A DNA stretch of 40,367 nt, from assembly GCF_001425685.1 (NCBI RefSeq), contig NZ_LMCY01000008.1, forward strand, positions 1 through 40,367. The letters run 5' to 3'. Positions 20,746 to 30,792 of this stretch are shown in pieces. Numbering within the stretch: position 1 is the stretch's first letter; each line of letters opens with the position of its first letter. The position numbers were made by a program, and so were the translations under genes. Under the pieces are notes generated by a model that worked only from the letters and a program-made list of their open reading frames with translations, was not told where the DNA came from and ran no database searches. Origin of the DNA: Massilia sp. Root335. Its GTDB lineage: Bacteria > Pseudomonadota > Gammaproteobacteria > Burkholderiales > Burkholderiaceae_D.

Positions 20746-20798
20746 GTGGCCAAAGCCCTCGGGGCCGCAAGGATCGTCATGTCCTTGCGTTTTGCCAC
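20746..20798 (+). ncRNA. Possible structured 5' leader (three-way junction) before the MHYT kinase
   Basis: The 53 bases can fold with a closing stem GTGGC (20746-20750)/GCCAC (20794-20798), a short hairpin GCCC-TCG-GGGC (20755-20765) and a longer hairpin GCAAGGA (20767-20773)/TCCTTGC (20782-20788) with an 8-base loop. It ends 15 bases before the kinase ATG, which has no ribosome binding site. I could not match it to a known riboswitch class. Confidence 0.4.
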
Positions 20799-20813
20799 TC
20801 ATGCGCGTCGACG

Positions 20814-22820
<2,007 letters not shown>

Positions 22821-22830
22821 CGCGCGGGGC

Positions 22831-24036
22831 TTACTGGAACGTGGTCTCGCGTTCCGGCGTGGCGCTGATGCGGTGGATGGCCAGGTCGGCGCCGTCGAAT
22901 TCCTCCTCGGCGTCCAGGCGCAGCCCGACGGTGACCTTGAGCAGGCCGTAGACGATCACGCCGCCGATGCCGGCGATGGCGATGCCCAGCAGGGTGCCGA
23001 TCAGCTGCGACGCCAGCGACACGCCACCGAGCCCGCCCAGCGCCCGGCTGCCGAAGATGCCGGCCGCGATGCCGCCCCACGCGCCGCACAGGCCGTGCAG
23101 GGGCCACACGCCCAGCACGTCGTCGATCTTCCAGCGGTTCTGCGCCAGGGTGAACATCACGACGAAGATCGCGCCCGCGATCGCGCCCGTCACGAGGGCG
23201 CCCATCGGATGCATCAGGTCGGAGCCGGCGCACACGGCGACGAGGCCGGCCAGCGGACCGTTGTAGACGAAGCCCGGGTCGTTCTTGCCCATCACGAATG
23301 CGACCAGGGTGCCGCCGACGAGGGCCATCAGCGAGTTCACGGCGACCAGGCCGTTCATCTTGTCCAGCGTCTGGGCGCTCATCACGTTGAAGCCGAACCA
23401 GCCGACGGTGAGGATCCAGGCGCCCAGCGCGAGGAACGGGATGTTCGACGGCGGGTGCGCCGAGATGCGGCCATCCTTGGTGTAGCGGCCGCGGCGCGCG
23501 CCCAGCAGCAGCACGGCCGGCAGCGCGGCCCAGCCGCCGACGGCGTGCACGACGACGGAACCCGCGAAGTCGTGGAAAGCCGCGCCGAACGTGGCGGTGA
23601 GCCAGTCCTGGACGCCGAAGCGGTTGTTCCAGGCGATGCCTTCGAACAGCGGATACACGAGGCCGACGAGCAGGGCGGTGGCGGCCATCTGCGGATGGAA
23701 CTTGGCGCGTTCGGCGATGCCGCCCGAGATGATGGCGGGGATCGCGGCGGCGAACGTCAGCAGGAAGAAGAACTTCACGAGCTCGTAGCCGTTCTTGGCG
23801 ACGAGCGTGCTCGTGGCGCCCATGAAGTGGATGCCGTAGGCGATGCCATAGCCCACGAAGAAATAGGCGATGGTGGAGACCGCGAAGTCGATCAGGATCT
23901 TGACCAGCGCGTTGACCTGGTTCTTGCGGCGCACCGTGCCCAGTTCGAGGAAGGCGAAGCCGGCGTGCATCGCCAGGATCATGATGCCGCCGAGCAAGAT
24001 GAAGAGCGCGTCGGCTCCGCTTTTGTATGCATCCAT
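22831..24036 (-). CDS. amt: Ammonium transporter (Amt/MEP family)
   Basis: A 401-residue Amt channel with about 11 helices. It starts MDAYKSGADALFILLGGIMI and shows the family segments GFAFLELGTVRRKNQVN, the first pore histidine in DFAGSVVVHAVGG and the second in LHGLCGAWGG. A cytoplasmic tail of about 30 residues (RLDAEEEFDGADLAIHRISA) closes the protein. It takes up ammonium/ammonia under nitrogen limitation. No glnK gene is adjacent, which is unusual for this family. GGAG lies 8 bases before the ATG; a sigma-54 promoter and an NtrC-type site lie upstream. An upstream extension of the frame covers the promoter region and is not coding. Confidence 0.94.
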   Translation of the reverse strand: MDAYKSGADALFILLGGIMILAMHAGFAFLELGTVRRKNQVNALVKILIDFAVSTIAYFFVGYGIAYGIHFMGATSTLVAKNGYELVKFFFLLTFAAAIPAIISGGIAERAKFHPQMAATALLVGLVYPLFEGIAWNNRFGVQDWLTATFGAAFHDFAGSVVVHAVGGWAALPAVLLLGARRGRYTKDGRISAHPPSNIPFLALGAWILTVGWFGFNVMSAQTLDKMNGLVAVNSLMALVGGTLVAFVMGKNDPGFVYNGPLAGLVAVCAGSDLMHPMGALVTGAIAGAIFVVMFTLAQNRWKIDDVLGVWPLHGLCGAWGGIAAGIFGSRALGGLGGVSLASQLIGTLLGIAIAGIGGVIVYGLLKVTVGLRLDAEEEFDGADLAIHRISATPERETTFQ

Positions 24037-24085
24037 GCGTACTACTCCAAAAAAGTGCAAGTTGGTTGAATAAGCACTTCTGGGT

Positions 24086-24101
24086 AGCAATAAACGTTCC
24101 A
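24086..24101 (-). promoter_or_regulatory. Sigma-54 promoter of amt
   Basis: On the minus strand TGGAACGTTTATTGCT matches the sigma-54 consensus TGGCACG-N4-TTGCW with a single mismatch and the required GG-N10-GC spacing. Transcription would start near 24075, leaving a leader of about 40 bases before the amt ATG. Confidence 0.8.
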
Positions 24102-24164
24102 ATTTGGTGAAAGGGTGCACTCCGGGCGAGCATGTCATATGGATTGCCCCGTAAGCGTGCACAA

Positions 24165-24179
24165 GCACCGTGGCGGTGC
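24165..24179. promoter_or_regulatory. NtrC-type activator site upstream of amt
   Basis: GCACC-GTGGC-GGTGC is an exact dyad with the spacing of the NtrC consensus (GCAC-N7-GTGC). It is centred about 100 bp upstream of the predicted start, the usual position of NtrC enhancers. A further half-site GGGTGCAC lies at 24113-24120. Confidence 0.65.
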
Positions 24180-24290
24180 GGTCATGCGCCAAAATGGGGA
24201 TGCGCGGCGCAGTCCGGTGCATCGCCATGGAGATGGTCGGGATGACAAGTCGTAGTATGCTTTCGGGAAATAACCTCACAAAGGAGATTC

Positions 24291-26102
24291 ATGAACCGCA
24301 CCCTGAACGCCGCCATCCTCGCGGCCCTGCTGTCGGCCGGCGCACCTATCCTGTCCGCCCACGCCGCCGCAACCGCCGCGACCCCGGCGGCATCCGCCGC
24401 CGAGCGCCAGCTGGACAGCCTTTCGGCCCGCTTCTACGATGCGCGCGCCCGCTTCGACCCGCTGCTGTACGCGACGGCCAACGGCGACAGCCGCTACGAC
24501 GACCAGATCGGCATGGCGATCGCCCCGAAAGTGCGCGCGGCCTACTTCGCCGCGAACCACGGGCTGCTCGACGACCTGCACAAGATCGACCGCGCGCGCC
24601 TGGGCGACAAGGCGCGGCTGAACTACGACATCCTCGCCTTCGAGATCCAGAGCCAGCTCGACCTTGAACGCTTCCCCGAGCACCTGCTGCCGCTGAACCA
24701 CTTCGACAACATCCCGAGCACGCTGGCGAACTACGCGGGCGGCACGGGCTCGCAGCCGCTGGCGACGCCGGCCCAGTACCGCGCCTACCTGTCCCGGCTG
24801 GAACAGCTGCCGGCCTGGATCGACCAGGCCATCGCCAACATGAAGGAGGGCATGCGCGCGGGCGTCGTGCAGCCGAAGGCGATCACCGCGAAGATGCTGC
24901 CGCAGTTCCGCCAGCTGGCTGCGAGCGATGCGGAAGCCAGTATTTTTTACACGCCCATCAAACGCTTGCCGGCCGGCTTCGCGGACCAGGACAAGAAGAC
25001 GCTCACGGCCGGCTACCGCCAGGCCGCGCAACGGATCGACGCCGCGCTCGCGCGCCTGAACGCGTTTCTCGAAAAAGACTACCTGCCCGCGGGCCGCGCG
25101 ACGGCCGGCTACGGCGCGCTGCCGGACGGCGCCGCGTGGTACCGCGCGCGCATCCGCAACAACACGAACCTCGACCTGACGCCCGCCGAGATCCATGCGC
25201 TGGGCGAAAAGGAAGTGGCGCGCATCCAGCAGGAGATGGCGGCGTTGGCGCCCAGGCTGGGGTATGACGGCCCGCTGAAGACATTCCCGCAATGGGTCGC
25301 CGCCCAGCCGCGCTTCAAGCCGTTCAAGACCGACCGTGAAGTGCTGGACCGCTACCGCGCGATCTACGCCGCCGTCGAGGCGAAGCTGCCGCAGTATTTC
25401 ACCCTGCTGCCGAAGGCGAAGCTGGACATCCAGCTGGAACCGGAACTGACGCGCGCCACGGCGTCCGACCACTACACGCCGGTCGCGGCGGACGGGTCGC
25501 ATCCGGGCGTGTTCTGGGCCGTCGTCAACGACCCGAGGGATTACAGCGTGGTCGGCATGACGACCCTGCTCCTGCACGAAGGCGTGCCGGGCCACCACCT
25601 GCACGCGGCGCTGCTGAAGGAACTGCCGCTGCCGGATTTCCGCAAGTTCTTCACGGAGCACCCGAGCGCCGCCGCCTACACCGAAGGCTGGGCGCTGTAC
25701 TGCGAGACGCTGGGCCGCGAATTCGGCCTGTACGACGATCCGGCCGCGTACTACGGCCACCTGAACGACGAACTGCTGCGCGCCGTGCGCCTCGTCGTCG
25801 ACACCGGCATGCACGCGCAGGGCTGGTCGCGCGAGAAGGCGATCGCGTACATGATGGACAACCTCGGCTACAGCGAGGAGCGTGCCGCCAATCAGGTCGA
25901 GCGCTACATGGTGTGGCCGGGCCAGGCGCTGGCCTACAAGGTCGGCGCGCTCAAGATCCTCGGCCTGCGCGCGCAGGCGCAGAAGGCGCTGGGTCCGAAG
26001 TTCAGCTACGCGAAGTTCCACCAGGTGGTGCTGGGCGACGGCACGCTGCCGCTGCCGATCCTGCAGGCGCAGGTGGAGAAGTGGATCGCGGCGGAGAAAT
26101 AA
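24291..26102 (+). CDS. DUF885 family putative metallopeptidase, exported
   Basis: A 603-residue protein with a signal peptide (MNRTLNAAILAALLSAGAPI, cleavage probably after AHA). The family signature HEGVPGHHLH is at about residues 429-438, with TEGWALYCE about 35 residues later supplying a likely third metal ligand, as in zinc gluzincins. DUF885 proteins are carboxypeptidase- or oligopeptidase-like enzymes whose substrates are mostly unassigned; length fits the family. It probably acts in the periplasm. AAAGGAG lies just before the ATG. It is divergent from amt; the 254-bp gap carries the amt promoter. Confidence 0.9.
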   Translation: MNRTLNAAILAALLSAGAPILSAHAAATAATPAASAAERQLDSLSARFYDARARFDPLLYATANGDSRYDDQIGMAIAPKVRAAYFAANHGLLDDLHKIDRARLGDKARLNYDILAFEIQSQLDLERFPEHLLPLNHFDNIPSTLANYAGGTGSQPLATPAQYRAYLSRLEQLPAWIDQAIANMKEGMRAGVVQPKAITAKMLPQFRQLAASDAEASIFYTPIKRLPAGFADQDKKTLTAGYRQAAQRIDAALARLNAFLEKDYLPAGRATAGYGALPDGAAWYRARIRNNTNLDLTPAEIHALGEKEVARIQQEMAALAPRLGYDGPLKTFPQWVAAQPRFKPFKTDREVLDRYRAIYAAVEAKLPQYFTLLPKAKLDIQLEPELTRATASDHYTPVAADGSHPGVFWAVVNDPRDYSVVGMTTLLLHEGVPGHHLHAALLKELPLPDFRKFFTEHPSAAAYTEGWALYCETLGREFGLYDDPAAYYGHLNDELLRAVRLVVDTGMHAQGWSREKAIAYMMDNLGYSEERAANQVERYMVWPGQALAYKVGALKILGLRAQAQKALGPKFSYAKFHQVVLGDGTLPLPILQAQVEKWIAAEK

Positions 26103-26124
26103 CGGCCGTTACTGCAAAACATGC

Positions 26125-26208
26125 CGTCGCCCCCGCGCAGGCGGGGGCCCAATTTTGCAGGCTGGCGGTACGCTAAAAACTTGGGTCCCCGCCTCCGCGG
26201 GGACGACG
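26125..26208. repeat. Palindromic intergenic repeat, copy 4
   Basis: Full element between the DUF885 and Nramp genes: hairpins GCCCCCGCGCAGGCGGGGGC and GTCCCCGCCTCCGCGGGGAC, with inner CCCAATTTT and AAAACTTGGG. It is followed at once by an 11-bp tandem duplication. Confidence 0.85.
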
Positions 26209-26209
26209 T

Positions 26210-26231
26210 GGGGAGCATTAGGGGAGCATTA
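26210..26231. repeat. 11-bp tandem duplication
   Basis: GGGGAGCATTA occurs twice in tandem (26210-26220, 26221-26231) directly at the right edge of palindromic repeat copy 4. Confidence 0.85.
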
Positions 26232-26283
26232 CGGCCCCTGCACTGTGTGCGCAGGCGTACATATCGCCCGCGCACATGCGTGC

Positions 26284-27606
26284 ATGATGGGCTTCATGAA
26301 AGATGAAGACACCAAGGATGCCGACGGGACGATCGCGCCGCCGTCACCGCAAGCCTCGACCTGGCTGTCGAAGCTGGGGCCGGGCCTGATCACCGGCGCG
26401 GCCGACGACGACCCGAGCGGCATCGCCACGTATTCGCAGGGCGGCGCCCAGTTCGGGTTCAACCTGCTGTGGACGCTGCTGCTGACGTATCCGCTGATGG
26501 CCGCCATCCAGGTCATCAGCGCCCACATCGGCCGCGTGACGGGGCGCGGACTCGCCACCAACCTCCAGCGTTTCGCGCCGCGCCACGTGGTGTGGGGCAT
26601 CGTCGGCCTGCTGCTCATTGCGAACGTCATCAACATCGCGGCCGACGTGGCGGCGATGGGAGAAGCGATGGCGCTCATCCTGCCCGGACGGCCGCTCTGG
26701 TACGCCGTCGGTTTCGGCGTACTGTCCGTGCTGCTGCAGGTGTTCATCCCTTACCAGCGCTACGTCAACCTGCTGAAATGGCTGACGCTCGTGCTGCTCG
26801 CGTACGTGGCCACCGTGTTCGTCGTCCACGTGCCGTGGGGCGAGGTGCTTCAGTCCACCGTGTGGCCGCGGATCGCGTGGAACAAGGCGTACCTGACCAC
26901 CATCGTCGCCGTGTTCGGCACGACGATCAGTCCCTACCTGTTCTTCTGGCAGGCGTCGCAGGAAGTCGAGGAGCTGCGCGCGGACGACGATGCGCGGCCG
27001 CTGCGCCACGCGCCCGAGCAGGTGCAGCGCCAGTTCAGCCGCATCCGCTTCGACACGCTGGTCGGCATGGCCGTATCGAACGCCGTCGCGTTCTTCATCA
27101 TGCTGACGACCGCCGCGACCCTGCACGCGCAGGGCGTGCGCGACCTGACGTCGGCGGCGCAGGCGGCATCGGCGCTGAAGCCCGTCGCGGGCGAACTCGC
27201 GTTCGCCCTGTTCGCGCTGGGCATCGTCGGCACGGGCCTGCTGGCGATCCCCGTGCTGGCCGGGTCCGCCGCGTACGCGATGGCCGGCACGTTCCACTGG
27301 AAGAGCAGCCTGGGCTCCGAATTCTCGGCGGCGCGCAAGTTCTACGCCATCATCATCGTCGCGACGCTGGCCGGCGTCGGCGTCAACTTCATGCCGCTCG
27401 ATCCCATCAAGGCGCTGTACTGGAGCGCGGTGCTGAACGGCGTCATCGCCGTGCCCGTGATGACGATCATGATGCTGGTCGCGTCGAGCAGCCGCATCAT
27501 GGGCGAGCTGACGATCGCGCCGCGCCTGCGCGTCCTGGGCTGGCTGTGCACCGGCGTGATGGCGGCGGCGACGATCGCCATGTTCGCATCGTTCCTCGCG
27601 CGCTGA
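26284..27606 (+). CDS. Divergent Nramp-family divalent metal transporter
   Basis: A 440-residue membrane protein with about 11 helices and clear Nramp architecture (SKLGPGLITGAADDDPSGIA in helix 1). The two metal-binding motifs differ from canonical MntH: helix 1 has DPSG instead of DPGN, and helix 6 has GTTISPYLFFWQ where MntH has the metal-binding methionine in VMPHNLY. Loss of the methionine is known in Nramp-related magnesium transporters, so the substrate should not be assumed to be manganese or iron. The start is uncertain: ATGs at 26284, 26287 and 26296 are all in frame and none has a strong ribosome binding site. It is convergent with the next gene. Confidence 0.85.
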   Translation: MMGFMKDEDTKDADGTIAPPSPQASTWLSKLGPGLITGAADDDPSGIATYSQGGAQFGFNLLWTLLLTYPLMAAIQVISAHIGRVTGRGLATNLQRFAPRHVVWGIVGLLLIANVINIAADVAAMGEAMALILPGRPLWYAVGFGVLSVLLQVFIPYQRYVNLLKWLTLVLLAYVATVFVVHVPWGEVLQSTVWPRIAWNKAYLTTIVAVFGTTISPYLFFWQASQEVEELRADDDARPLRHAPEQVQRQFSRIRFDTLVGMAVSNAVAFFIMLTTAATLHAQGVRDLTSAAQAASALKPVAGELAFALFALGIVGTGLLAIPVLAGSAAYAMAGTFHWKSSLGSEFSAARKFYAIIIVATLAGVGVNFMPLDPIKALYWSAVLNGVIAVPVMTIMMLVASSSRIMGELTIAPRLRVLGWLCTGVMAAATIAMFASFLAR

Positions 27607-27609
27607 CGG

Positions 27610-28737
27610 CTACTGCATGTCGATGCGGCCGTAGATGCCGTGCGCCTCGTCGCCGGGGCCGGCCGTGTAGAACAGCGTGTTCGCCGGCTGGTTGTTCACG
27701 CCGTTGCCGAAGGCGATGCCCCACAGGCCGTCGATGACGATGGGCGTGTGGTCGGCCCGGGACAACGTGCCGATGAAGGCGCCGGTGGACGGGTTGTAGG
27801 CGTTGATCCTGCCGTCGCCGAAGTTCCCGACCAGCAGGGCATTGCTGAAGTCCCCGAAGTTCGCCGGCGCCAGCGCGATGCCCCACGGCGCGTTCAGCGC
27901 GCCGCCCGCCGCCAGCCGGTGCAGGAACGTGCCCCCCATGTCGTACACGTCGACGACGCCGAGCCCCGCGCCCTTGACCTCGTCGTTCCCGCCCGTTTCG
28001 CGCTGCGCATACGCGACGTAGATGCGGTCGCCGACGGCCTGGATGCCGAACGGCCCGTAGCCGGCCGGCAGGTTCGGATCGGCGAACCCGCCGGGCAGCG
28101 TGGCCTTTTGAAAGCCGGCGTCGTAGACGTCGATGCGGTTGTTGCGGAAGTCGGCCGCGTACAGGTAGTTCGCGCCCGCGAACGCGCCGATCGCCAGGCC
28201 CTTGTAGACGGCGCTGCCGCCCGTGTCGACGGCCGTCACGGCATTCGTGCGGTTGACGCCGGGCGACCAGCCCGACACGGTGCCCGCCTCGCCCACGAAG
28301 ATGAACGGGCTCGCGCCCGTCACGCCGTTCTGCGTGACCTTGAAGTCGGTGCTGCCGTTGTAGACGATGCCGGTCGGGCTGGCCGCGCCGGACGTGCCGG
28401 CCGGGATGGCGACGACCAGCGTCTGCGGCACGCCGTTGCCGTCGTACAGCGTCGACGTCGACGTGCCGTTGTTGGCGACCCAGACGAAGGCCGTCGGATT
28501 GAACGCGAGACCCCAGGCGTTGACGAGGTGCGTGTCGGTATGCGCCGCGCCGCTGGACTGGTCGGTGACGAGGGCCGTGGTCGCGAAGGCGCTCGTGATT
28601 GCCGGCGGCATGACGACGGGCGTCGTCATCGGGTGGTCGTCGCCACCGCCGCCACACGACGCGACGGCTGCGCCGAGGACGATGCCGCACAGGCCGGCCT
28701 TGACGAGGCGGACGGCCGTTTTCGATTGCAGGTTCAT
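27610..28737 (-). CDS. TIGR03118-type lipoprotein (beta-propeller-like)
   Basis: A 375-residue protein with a lipoprotein signal (LCGIVLGAAVASC, then GGGGDD), so it is probably anchored in the outer or inner membrane facing the periplasm. The body carries repeated strands of the kind VNAWGLAFNP, SPTGIVYNG, YKGLAIG, GPFGIQAVG, APWGIALAP and GLWGIAFGNG, typical of the TIGR03118 family and suggestive of a six-bladed propeller. Function is not known for the family. AGGAG precedes the ATG at good spacing. It lies 85 bp downstream of the TorF-like gene, in the same direction, perhaps as the last gene of that operon. Confidence 0.82.
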   Translation of the reverse strand: MNLQSKTAVRLVKAGLCGIVLGAAVASCGGGGDDHPMTTPVVMPPAITSAFATTALVTDQSSGAAHTDTHLVNAWGLAFNPTAFVWVANNGTSTSTLYDGNGVPQTLVVAIPAGTSGAASPTGIVYNGSTDFKVTQNGVTGASPFIFVGEAGTVSGWSPGVNRTNAVTAVDTGGSAVYKGLAIGAFAGANYLYAADFRNNRIDVYDAGFQKATLPGGFADPNLPAGYGPFGIQAVGDRIYVAYAQRETGGNDEVKGAGLGVVDVYDMGGTFLHRLAAGGALNAPWGIALAPANFGDFSNALLVGNFGDGRINAYNPSTGAFIGTLSRADHTPIVIDGLWGIAFGNGVNNQPANTLFYTAGPGDEAHGIYGRIDMQ

Positions 28738-28822
28738 GATTGCTCCTCTGTAGGACGCGTCGGGAAGGGACGACGTTAATGCCCCCGGCGGCGTGCAAGG
28801 TTCAATCGAATCGCGGGTGTTT

Positions 28823-29539
28823 TCAGAAGTGCAGGCTGGCGCCGGCCACGAGGGCACGCGCACGCGGGAAGCTGCTGCCGGACCCGCGCACGAGGGTCTG
28901 CCAGCCTGCCTGCAGGCGCCAGTCGCCCGTGTCGTAGGCGAGCGTGGCGCGCAGGTCGGCGCGGTTGCGGTCGCGGTCGTCGCGGCGATAATCGCTGCCG
29001 AACGGATGCAGCGCGCCCGCATGCAGGGCCAGCGCCAGGCGCTCGCCCAGCGGGATGCCGCCGTTCAGGTCGAGGTAGATCGTGCGGCCCGCGCCGTAAT
29101 AGGCGGGCGAATAGGACAGGCGCGCGTTGACGCGGTCGAGCGTCAGGCCGGCGTAGAACTCCTGATAGTCGACGTGGTGGTCGCGCAGGTAGATCGTGCG
29201 GGTGACGCCGGCATCCCAGGACAACCGCGACGTCAGCGGCAGCGCGCGGCCGCCGTAGACGATCAGGAGGCCCTGGCTGCGGCCATACAACTCGATGGGC
29301 GAGGCGAAGGCGCCGGCGTACCAGCCGGCATCGAAGTCGTGGTCCACGCGCAGCTGCAGGGCGGGGCGGGCGCCCAGCGAGAGGCCGCGCGCGGCGTATT
29401 CGGACACGAGGGTGAGGTCGCCGCTGGTCTGGGCCGAGGCGGCGCGTGCCAGGACCATGGCGGCAAGGAAGAATGCAAATGCGCCCGTCAATGCGGGCGC
29501 GGGGAGGGCAGGCTGGCGGTCGTGGTCGTCGATGGGCAT
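28823..29539 (-). CDS. TorF-family putative porin/outer-membrane protein
   Basis: A 238-residue exported protein: a hydrophobic stretch around residues 16-36 (ALTGAFAFFLAAMVLARAAS) ends in ASAQ, a normal signal cleavage site, and the rest alternates in beta-strands and ends in an aromatic residue (ASLHF), as outer-membrane barrels do. The start of the mature part, TSGDLTLVSEYAARGLSLG, resembles the TorF putative porin family. The ATG at 29539 is chosen over a TTG two codons upstream; the gene then overlaps the end of the S8 protease gene by 52 bp. It is the fourth gene of the sigma factor operon. Pore function is inferred from the family name only. Confidence 0.75.
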   Translation of the reverse strand: MPIDDHDRQPALPAPALTGAFAFFLAAMVLARAASAQTSGDLTLVSEYAARGLSLGARPALQLRVDHDFDAGWYAGAFASPIELYGRSQGLLIVYGGRALPLTSRLSWDAGVTRTIYLRDHHVDYQEFYAGLTLDRVNARLSYSPAYYGAGRTIYLDLNGGIPLGERLALALHAGALHPFGSDYRRDDRDRNRADLRATLAYDTGDWRLQAGWQTLVRGSGSSFPRARALVAGASLHF

Positions 29540-30792
29540 AGGCAAACGCAGGCTCCGGCGGCGCGTGCAATGGCCGCGCAGGCGTCTATGCTACCAGCTT
29601 GTCCCGTACCCGATGCCAACGCGGCGGGAAAGACGCGCGCGCCGCCGTCGAGGTCCGCCCGCAGCCGGGCCGGCGCCGTGCCGGGACGCAGTTCGAGGAT
29701 CAGCGCCGCCAGGCCCGCCACGTGGGCCGCCGCATACGACGAGCCGGACACCATGCCCCAGCGCGCGCCCGGCAGCGCGGTGGGCACGTCCGTTCCCGGC
29801 GCGCGCAGCGCTCCGGGCGGCGGCGCGCGCTGCGTGTCGGACGCCACCGCGATCACGCCCGGGTGCGATGCGGGAAAGCCGCCGTCGGGCTGCGCCGGAT
29901 CGGCCGCGCCGACGAGCGTCACGCCGCGCGCGAGGGCCGCGTCGAGCAGGGCCTCCAGCAGCCGGTCGCGCGGTCCGCCCAGGCTCATGTTGATGACGCC
30001 CGCATCGTTCATCAGCGCGAAATTGATGGCCTTGCCGAGCGTGAAGCTGTTGCAGCGGGCGGGCGGTCCCGCCGTCTCCCAGCACGCGCGCAGCGCCAGC
30101 AGTTTGGCGCCCGGCGCGATGCCCGCGATGCCTTGTCCGTTGCCTTCGCGCGCGGCGATGATGCCGGCGACGGCCGTGCCGTGGGCCTCGGGCCCGTCCG
30201 GATACGCGTCGACGAAATTGCGGCGCAGCTTGACCTGGCCCGCGAGGTCGGGGTGGTTCGCGTCGACGCCGCTGTCGACGACGGCCACCGTCACGCCGCG
30301 TCCCGTGCTCGCGCGGTGCAGCGTCGTCAGCTGCCACACCTGCGCGGCCGGCTGCACGGGCAGCAGCGGGTCGCCGCCGCCGAGGCTCCGGTATTCCTGG
30401 ATGGCCTGGGCCCACGCGACGCGGGGATCGTGCGCCAGCGTGTCGAGCAGGCGGTCGACGGGACCGGTGCCCGTGTCTTCCATCACGAAGCAGTCGATGC
30501 CGATCGCGGGCATCGGCCAGTTGTCGACGACGCGCAGGCCGTAGGCGGCGGCGAGGTCGCGCGCGACGCGGCGGCGCGCGGCGCGGGTGCCGTCGTCCGT
30601 GTAGCCGCCGCCGTACGCGCCGTCGGGACGGAAGTGCGGCGACGGCATGCGCAGCATCACGAGCACCTGGTGCGCGGCGGGCGCCGACGCCGCGTGCGGG
30701 GTGGGCGGGTCCGCGTTCGCGCGCGGCACCACGCATGCGAGCGCGCACAGGGCTGTGCACAGCGCCAGGAGGCGGGCGAGTACCTGTTTCAC
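29488..30792 (-). CDS. S8 (subtilisin-like) serine peptidase, exported
   Basis: A 434-residue subtilase. A signal peptide (about 1-27) is followed by a propeptide-like region (about 41-135: RVARDLAAAYGLRVVDNWPM, then VDRLLDTLAHDPRVAWAQA). The catalytic triad is D173 (AVVDSGVD), H204 (EAHGTAVAGI) and S352 (SGSSYAAAHVAG). The oxyanion-hole position, usually N in AAGN, reads GAADPA (D298). It acts in the periplasm or outside. Its start overlaps the anti-sigma stop by four bases, so it belongs to the sigma operon. The pairing suggests a role in processing, or being held by, the anti-sigma factor, but this is inference. Confidence 0.9.
   Translation of the reverse strand: MKQVLARLLALCTALCALACVVPRANADPPTPHAASAPAAHQVLVMLRMPSPHFRPDGAYGGGYTDDGTRAARRRVARDLAAAYGLRVVDNWPMPAIGIDCFVMEDTGTGPVDRLLDTLAHDPRVAWAQAIQEYRSLGGGDPLLPVQPAAQVWQLTTLHRASTGRGVTVAVVDSGVDANHPDLAGQVKLRRNFVDAYPDGPEAHGTAVAGIIAAREGNGQGIAGIAPGAKLLALRACWETAGPPARCNSFTLGKAINFALMNDAGVINMSLGGPRDRLLEALLDAALARGVTLVGAADPAQPDGGFPASHPGVIAVASDTQRAPPPGALRAPGTDVPTALPGARWGMVSGSSYAAAHVAGLAALILELRPGTAPARLRADLDGGARVFPAALASGTGQAGSIDACAAIARAAGACVCLCPSTTTTASLPSPRPH

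Noticed and set aside
20746..20798. Cyclic di-GMP (GEMM) riboswitch
   Set aside because: Only short similarity (CAAAGCC, GGGGCC) is present; the conserved GGCAAACC hairpin and tetraloop-receptor layout are missing.
24276..26021. Antisense frame of 581 codons opposite the DUF885 gene
   Set aside because: Shadow; the plus strand has a signal peptide, ribosome binding site and family motif.
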